A DNA stretch of 64,000 nucleotides from Flagellimonas amphidinii (GTDB taxonomy: Bacteria; Bacteroidota; Bacteroidia; Flavobacteriales; Flavobacteriaceae): the NCBI RefSeq assembly GCF_013090115.1, contig NZ_JABFNN010000037.1, forward strand, positions 1 to 64,000, in the 5' to 3' direction. Positions 59,895-64,000 of this stretch are shown here, in pieces. Every line of letters starts with the position of its first letter. The stretch's first letter is position 1. The notes under the pieces were generated by a model. It did no database searches. It saw only the letters and a list, made by a program, of their open reading frames with translations, and was not told the DNA's origin. The translations under genes and the position numbers were made by a program.

Positions 59895-60285
59895 ATGATA
59901 AAAGTAAAACATGAAGACTTGGACAAGTTGGGATTACTGTATGAGCGCTATTAGAAAAAGTTGTTTGGATTTTTCTATAATCTTGGAAATAATCCTTTGG
60001 TGAATGATGGAAATATTCTGGTGAAGGGCGTGAATGGCGAGATTATTTTGGAAAATGTTAGTGGTTCTGCTTCTGCAGATACGTTAAACGGTGATTTGGA
60101 TATTACTTTTCCCGGCTCTTTAAAGGCTAATGTAAAGGCAAAATCCGATATGGGTGAAATTTTCACAGATTTTGATATGTCGGTAGCTGAAAATTGAACA
60201 GTGGGTGAGAGGTAAGATCAATGGCGGAGGACCTGAAATGTTGTTCAAAACCTTTAATGGCGATATATTGATTCGGTCAAAATAG
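59895..60285 (+). pseudogene. Collapsed remnant of an ECF sigma factor/DUF4097 locus
   Basis: One frame starting at ATG 59895 reads [19 protein letters not shown], then a TAG (59952-59954), then [14 protein letters not shown]: the N-terminus of a Bacteroidota ECF-type sigma factor. Without a break the same frame passes into [16 protein letters not shown] and LNGDLDITFPGSLKANV, then SDMGEIFTDFDM, which is the C-terminal repeat region of a DUF4097-type protein. It stops at TGA (60195-60197). After a frameshift the frame from 60202 gives WVRGKINGGGPEM and FNGDILIRSK, the usual end of that family, closing at TAG 60283-60285. So the first about 33 codons of a sigma gene have been joined to the end of a downstream DUF4097 gene. 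Nonsense and frameshift mutations followed. It is not expected to be functional. Confidence 0.72.
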
Positions 60286-60304
60286 AAGATAAAATTACGT
60301 GTAA

Positions 60305-60337
60305 TAAAAAAACGCCCCTAAAAGGGGCGTTTTTTTA
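60305..60337 (-). terminator. Terminator of the rplM-rpsI-rpsB-tsf group
   Basis: AAAAACGCCCCT pairs with AGGGGCGTTTTT around a short A-rich apex, with A and T runs on both sides. It lies 18 nt past the tsf stop and is symmetric, so it may also end any remnant transcript from the pseudogene. Confidence 0.87.
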
Positions 60338-60354
60338 TTTAGGTGGTTAAGCGA

Positions 60355-61179
60355 TTAACCCAAAGCCACTCTGGAAAAACCAGTGACTTCTAAGTCTGAA
60401 TTTACAGATTTTACATATTGGGCCACGCTTTGTTTACTATCTTTAATGAAGGCTTGGTTCACCAAGGTATTGTCCTTGAAGAAACGTTGTAATTTACCTT
60501 TAGCGATGTTGTCCAACATAGCTTCAGGTTTACCTTCTTGACGTAATTGATCTTTAGCAATCTCAATTTCTTTATCAATAGTAGATTGATCTACTCCCTC
60601 TTCGTTCAATGCAACTGGGTTCATAGCTGCTGCTTGCATGGCAACATCTTTAGCAGCTTCGATAGCTCCGTCTACGTTTGCGGACAATCCAACTAAAGTG
60701 GCAATTTTGTTTCCTGCATGGATGTATGAGCCCACGAAAGGAGCGCTTAATTTTTCAAAGCTTCCTATTTCAATTTTTTCACCGATAACTCCCGTTTGCT
60801 CGGTCAATTTCTCTGCAACGGACATTCCGTTGAAAGAAGCTGTTAAGAACTCATCTTTGCTGTCAAAACCTAATGCCAGGTCAGCTAAATCATTGGCCAA
60901 TTGAACAAAAGTTTCATTTTTGGCAACGAAGTCAGTTTCACAATTTAAAGAGATGATAACACCAGCTGACTTATCTTCGTTCACTTTTGCAATAGCAGCA
61001 CCTTCAGAGGAATCTCTGTCAGCTCTTTTGGCAGCTACTTTTTGTCCTTTTTTTCTAAGAATCTCTATTGCTTTATCAAAATCACCATCAGCTTCAACCA
61101 AAGCTTTTTTGCAGTCCATCATTCCAGCTCCGGTGGTCTTTCTTAATTTATTTACTTCTGCGGCGGTAATCTTTGCCAT
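60355..61179 (-). CDS. tsf: Elongation factor Ts
   Basis: A 274-residue nucleotide exchange factor for EF-Tu. The N-terminal UBA-like domain has VNKLRKTTGAGMMDCKKAL (about 9-27), then KKGQKVAAKRADRDSSEG (about 43-60) and the core segment LNCETDFVAKNE (about 77-88). It is 81 nt downstream of rpsB in the usual order, with a small hairpin in between. Confidence 0.97.
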   Translation of the reverse strand: MAKITAAEVNKLRKTTGAGMMDCKKALVEADGDFDKAIEILRKKGQKVAAKRADRDSSEGAAIAKVNEDKSAGVIISLNCETDFVAKNETFVQLANDLADLALGFDSKDEFLTASFNGMSVAEKLTEQTGVIGEKIEIGSFEKLSAPFVGSYIHAGNKIATLVGLSANVDGAIEAAKDVAMQAAAMNPVALNEEGVDQSTIDKEIEIAKDQLRQEGKPEAMLDNIAKGKLQRFFKDNTLVNQAFIKDSKQSVAQYVKSVNSDLEVTGFSRVALG

Positions 61180-61209
61180 TTTTCTTTTTATTTAAAATTT
61201 ATGTAAAGT

Positions 61210-61230
61210 AAAACACTATTTAAGTGTTTT
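61210..61230 (-). other. Small hairpin between rpsB and tsf
   Basis: AAAACACT (61210-61217) pairs perfectly with AGTGTTTT (61223-61230) across a 5-nt loop, with T's beyond. It could reduce or tune read-through from rpsB into tsf; it is short, so weak as a terminator. Confidence 0.45.
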
Positions 61231-61260
61231 TGTTTAGGACAATGTTAAATCGGTTTTAGG

Positions 61261-62364
61261 TTATTCAACCCCACCTTTCACGTTGTCTTGCCATTCTTGT
61301 AATTCTTCCCATTTTCCTTCTGCAGCCAATTTTGCTTGTTTTGGCCATGAAGTAGGATCCAAATGAGCCATTCTAGAGCTGGCCTCTGTCAAGATTTCCT
61401 TGATTTTTTCTGGGTCAGCTTCGGCAAGTTTTGCATAAGTGTCAATGCCACTTTTTACTAAAGCTTCAGCAGCTTTTGGTCCAGCACCTTCTATTTTGGT
61501 AAGGTCGTCATCAGATTTAGCTTCAGCTTTTTCAACCTTTGGCTCTTCTTTGGCTTCAACTACTTTTTCAGTTTTTTCTTCAACGGGCTTAGCAGCTTCT
61601 TTTACTTCAGCAACTGGGGTTTTCTCTTCAGTTGGAGCTTTCTCTGTTTCAGCTTTTGCATCTTGTTTATCGCTTTTTCGTTCTGCCAAACCTTCGGCAA
61701 CTGCACCGGTAACTTGTGTCAAAATAGCTTCGATGGATTTACCGGCGTCATCATTTGCAGGGATTACATAGTCGATAGGTCTTGGATCAGAGTTGGTATC
61801 CACCATGGCAAAAATTGGAATGTTCAATTTTTGTGCTTCCTTAACAGCAATATGCTCACGCATGGTATCCACGATGAAAATTGCTCCTGGTAAACGAGTC
61901 ATATCAGCAATAGAACCAAGGTTTTTGTCCAGTTTTGCTCGCAAACGATCTACTTGTAATCTTTCTTTTTTGGAAAGCGTATTGAACGTACCATCCTTTT
62001 TCATGCGATCAATGGCGGCCATTTTCTTAACAGCTTTACGAATGGTTACAAAGTTGGTCAACATGCCACCGGGCCATCTCTCTGTGATGTAAGGCATGTT
62101 TACTTTTGAGACCTTGTCCGCTACAATGTCCTTTGCTTGTTTTTTTGTGGCAACAAAAAGGATTTTTCTTCCAGAAGCAGCTATTTTTTTGAGTGCTTCG
62201 TTGGCTTCATCCAATTTTGCTACAGTTTTGTAGAGATTGATAACGTGGATTCCATTTCGCTCCATGTAGATATAAGGAGCCATGTTGGGATTCCACTTTC
62301 TAGTCAGGTGTCCAAAATGTACACCTGCTTCCAATAAGTCTTTAACTTCAATGTTACTTGCCAT
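61261..62364 (-). CDS. rpsB: 30S ribosomal protein S2 with helix-hairpin-helix extension
   Basis: A 367-residue S2. Residues 1 to about 232 are the normal S2 (VKDLLEAGVHFGHLTRKWNP at the start; MPYITERWPGGMLTNF; PIFAMVDTNSDPRPIDY). A linker of about 55 residues rich in Lys, Glu, Ala and Pro follows. The C-terminal about 80 residues hold a helix-hairpin-helix-like unit (LTKIEGAGPKAAEALVKSGI) and a second part, LDPTSWPKQAKLAAEGKWEE. The extension adds about half the length of a usual S2. It is encoded downstream of rplM-rpsI and upstream of tsf. Confidence 0.95.
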   Translation of the reverse strand: MASNIEVKDLLEAGVHFGHLTRKWNPNMAPYIYMERNGIHVINLYKTVAKLDEANEALKKIAASGRKILFVATKKQAKDIVADKVSKVNMPYITERWPGGMLTNFVTIRKAVKKMAAIDRMKKDGTFNTLSKKERLQVDRLRAKLDKNLGSIADMTRLPGAIFIVDTMREHIAVKEAQKLNIPIFAMVDTNSDPRPIDYVIPANDDAGKSIEAILTQVTGAVAEGLAERKSDKQDAKAETEKAPTEEKTPVAEVKEAAKPVEEKTEKVVEAKEEPKVEKAEAKSDDDLTKIEGAGPKAAEALVKSGIDTYAKLAEADPEKIKEILTEASSRMAHLDPTSWPKQAKLAAEGKWEELQEWQDNVKGGVE

Positions 62365-62508
62365 TTTTTTGTACTTAGTTTACGTTCCGTTGTAGTAGCA
62401 ATGGATTGGTGGTCGCAAAAGCTCGCCCTACCCATTTAGATGCTAAACTAAATTCCAAAAAGTCGATTTTTTTCCTTTTTGGAACAACGACAACTTGGTT
62501 AAAAATTT

Positions 62509-62530
62509 AACCCTGAAAAAAATCAGGGTT
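62509..62530 (-). other. Hairpin between rpsI and rpsB
   Basis: AACCCTGA (62509-62516) pairs with TCAGGGTT (62523-62530) around an A-rich loop, about 43 nt past the rpsI stop. A weak terminator or processing site; the rest of the 62365-62572 gap shows nothing further. Confidence 0.45.
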
Positions 62531-62572
62531 TTCAATGAACTTTTATTATAGTATGGTGCAATGCACCGAATA

Positions 62573-62959
62573 TTAACGCTTGGAGAACTGGAATTTCTTA
62601 CGGGCTTTCTTCTGACCGAATTTCTTTCTTTCCACCATTCTTGGGTCTCTGGTTAAAAGACCTTCTGGTTTAAGAACAGTTCTGTTCTCTTCATTTATTT
62701 CGCACATGGCTCTGGATAATGCCAGTCTAACAGCTTCTGCCTGACCGGTAATTCCACCACCATATACATTTACTTTAACATCATAACTGTCCTCAGTATT
62801 GGTTAAAGCAAAAGGTTGTTGAACTTTATATTGTAAAGTGGCTGTGGTAAAGTAGTCTTTATAATCTTTTTTGTTTACCGTAATGTTTCCTTTTCCTTCA
62901 GAAACATAAACTCTTGCCACTGCAGTTTTTCTTCTACCAATTTTATGAACCACTTCCAT
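62573..62959 (-). CDS. rpsI: 30S ribosomal protein S9
   Basis: A 128-residue S9. It has HKIGRRKTAVARVYVSEGKG at the start, the central GGGITGQAEAVRLALSRAM and the basic C-terminal tail DPRMVERKKFGQKKARK ending in QFSKR, which reaches the P-site tRNA. The ATG overlaps the rplM stop by one base, so translation is coupled. Confidence 0.98.
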   Translation of the reverse strand: MEVVHKIGRRKTAVARVYVSEGKGNITVNKKDYKDYFTTATLQYKVQQPFALTNTEDSYDVKVNVYGGGITGQAEAVRLALSRAMCEINEENRTVLKPEGLLTRDPRMVERKKFGQKKARKKFQFSKR

Positions 62960-63414
62960 TATTTGTAGTCGTTTAGGTTTATTGCTTTTGGTTTTTGTGC
63001 TTCATGACCGTGTTCTGATCCAGCATAAACTTTTAGGTTTCTGAAAAGTTCAGCTCCAAGTTTGTTCTTTGGAAGCATTCCTTTTACAGATTTTTCAATA
63101 ATGCGCTCTGGACGTTTCTCCAACAATTCTTTGGCAGAGGTAGAACGTTGACCACCTGGATATCCAGTATATCTCAAATACTCCTTATCGTCCCATTTTT
63201 TTCCAGACAAATTGATTTTTTCTGCATTGATAACAACTACATTGTCACCACAATCTACATGAGGAGTAAAGTTTGGCTTGTATTTTCCTCTAAGTAGTTT
63301 GGCCACTTTTGAAGCCAATCTTCCCAGTGTCTGTCCTTCAGCATCAACCAACACCCATTGCTTGTCAACGGTAGACTTATTGGCAGAAAGAGTCTTATAA
63401 CTTAATGTATCCAC
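62959..63414 (-). CDS. rplM: 50S ribosomal protein L13
   Basis: A 151-residue L13 ([44 protein letters not shown]). The start is GTG at 63414 ([10 protein letters not shown]), not the upstream in-frame ATG at 63471. That ATG lies within the promoter, since the -7 element is at 63468-63461 and transcription should begin near 63454. It overlaps rpsI by one base. Confidence 0.96.
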   Translation of the reverse strand: MDTLSYKTLSANKSTVDKQWVLVDAEGQTLGRLASKVAKLLRGKYKPNFTPHVDCGDNVVVINAEKINLSGKKWDDKEYLRYTGYPGGQRSTSAKELLEKRPERIIEKSVKGMLPKNKLGAELFRNLKVYAGSEHGHEAQKPKAINLNDYK

Positions 63415-63460
63415 TTCTCGAATATTATTGAATTTAAAACCTATCCCGATAAACGGGCTG

Positions 63461-63491
63461 CAAATGTACAATTATTAGATTGAATTACAAA
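63461..63491 (-). promoter_or_regulatory. Housekeeping promoter of rplM-rpsI
   Basis: On the minus strand TTTG (63491-63488) and TACATTTG (63468-63461) are 19 nt apart, a full match to the Bacteroidota TTTG / TAnnTTTG promoter. It provides an internal control for the FNR-type promoters, which lack the -33 TTTG. Confidence 0.75.
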
Positions 63492-63657
63492 TGGTTGGTC
63501 GGGAATATTTTTTACTTTTTTGTTTCCAAGGGTTTTGCCCCTTAAAGTGCAGGTTTTGGTGCATTATTCTGTTAAAAAAGCTTTAAAATCTTAAGGAACT
63601 GTAACTGAAAGGTTTTCGATAGGTCTTTAATTCAACTAATCAAATCAAAAACGAACA

Positions 63658-64000
63658 GTGAAACGAACAGGTATTCTCCTTGCAATTTTGCTATTGCCCT
63701 TATTTATCCGTGCCCAAGATACTACTCAAGTAGTTCCCAAAAAAATATACGTTACCAAGGCCTTGAAAGAAGAAACATCGCCAACTATAGATGGATTGCT
63801 GAATGATTTGGCCTGGGACTTGGTTGAATGGGGAGGGGATTACATAGAATGGCAACCCGATGAAAATACAGATCCTTCCAATCAAACCAAATTTAAAATA
63901 GTATACGATAGCAAGAACTTATATATAGGTGTACGTTGTTATGATGAGAATCCGGACAAAATTGTAAAAAGACTTTCCCGTAGGGATGGTTTTGAAGGGG
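63658..64000 (+). CDS. DUF5916 family protein, 5' part (cut by the window end)
   Basis: The first 114 codons of a larger gene that runs off the window. A GTG start (63658) opens a signal peptide (LLAILLLPLFIRAQ). A CBM9-like carbohydrate-binding domain begins at about residue 38, with PTIDGLLNDLAWD, then FKIVYDSKNLYIGVRCYD and IVKRLSRRDGF. This arrangement is typical of large outer-membrane-associated DUF5916 proteins of Bacteroidota, whose barrel part would follow. No ATG gives a better start. Confidence 0.8.
   Translation, partial: MKRTGILLAILLLPLFIRAQDTTQVVPKKIYVTKALKEETSPTIDGLLNDLAWDLVEWGGDYIEWQPDENTDPSNQTKFKIVYDSKNLYIGVRCYDENPDKIVKRLSRRDGFEG

Noticed and set aside
59961-60197. A 78-residue open frame that could be called a small gene
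   Set aside because: It starts on TTG just after an in-frame TAG, begins with sigma-factor sequence and continues as DUF4097 sequence, so it is part of the decayed fusion at 59895-60285 and not an independent gene.

Overview
The window is 64 kb of chromosome from a member of the Bacteroidota, almost certainly an aerobic or facultatively microaerobic Flavobacteriaceae. Supporting signs are: promoters of the TTTG / TAnnTTTG type instead of -35/-10 boxes, weak or absent Shine-Dalgarno sequences, a fused CcoN-CcoO cbb3 oxidase, two-domain universal stress proteins, a PorT-like barrel, an ExbB/ExbD cluster, a DUF5916 protein, ribosomal protein S2 with a long C-terminal extension, and A/T-rich intergenic DNA. 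No insertion sequence, prophage, CRISPR array or rRNA gene was seen.

Region 1 (about 1.4-33.8 kb) is the distinctive part. It holds an Fnr/Crp-family regulator (6083-6775), the cbb3 oxidase operon ccoI-S-NO-Q-P-G-H plus a SafE-like membrane protein, a sulfide:quinone oxidoreductase-like flavoprotein, a persulfide dioxygenase/rhodanese fusion with an HMA protein, an acetyl-CoA hydrolase/transferase, hemN, three universal stress proteins, a GCS2-type ligase fused to CBS domains with an aspartoacylase-like partner, a TonB protein, a DUF2490 protein, a ROK kinase, an SLC13 transporter, ATP-dependent PEP carboxykinase, phosphofructokinase and a ribosome hibernation factor. Reading the intergenic gaps shows eleven copies of one dyad, oriented (A/C)TGAY-N4-RTCAT. 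They serve twelve promoter arms. In eleven arms the dyad centre lies exactly 29.5 nt before a YAnnTTTR -7 element, and in the twelfth 30.5 nt. The stretch therefore looks like a physically clustered FNR-type regulon for low-oxygen, sulfide and energy-stress physiology, with a likely autoregulated regulator inside it.

Region 2 (about 34-47.7 kb) is housekeeping: a sugar porter, KDO transferase, a DegT aminotransferase and GalE, an acyltransferase-like membrane protein, SucA-SucB of 2-oxoglutarate dehydrogenase, a small aspartyl protease-like protein, a lipoprotein, TatD nuclease and asparaginase. No copy of the dyad was found in its gaps.

Region 3 (about 47.8-52.3 kb) begins with tRNA-Ser and carries exbB, a small membrane protein and two tandem ExbD pairs, then a PorT-like barrel. 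Region 4 (52.3-63.4 kb, all minus strand) carries a membrane protein, rpoN, asnS, an RND/MMPL exporter, frr, pyrH, tsf, rpsB, rpsI and rplM. Between pyrH and tsf lies the decayed remnant of a sigma-factor/DUF4097 locus. The window ends inside a DUF5916 outer-membrane-associated gene that starts with GTG.

All functional assignments come from reading motifs and domain order; no database search was run.
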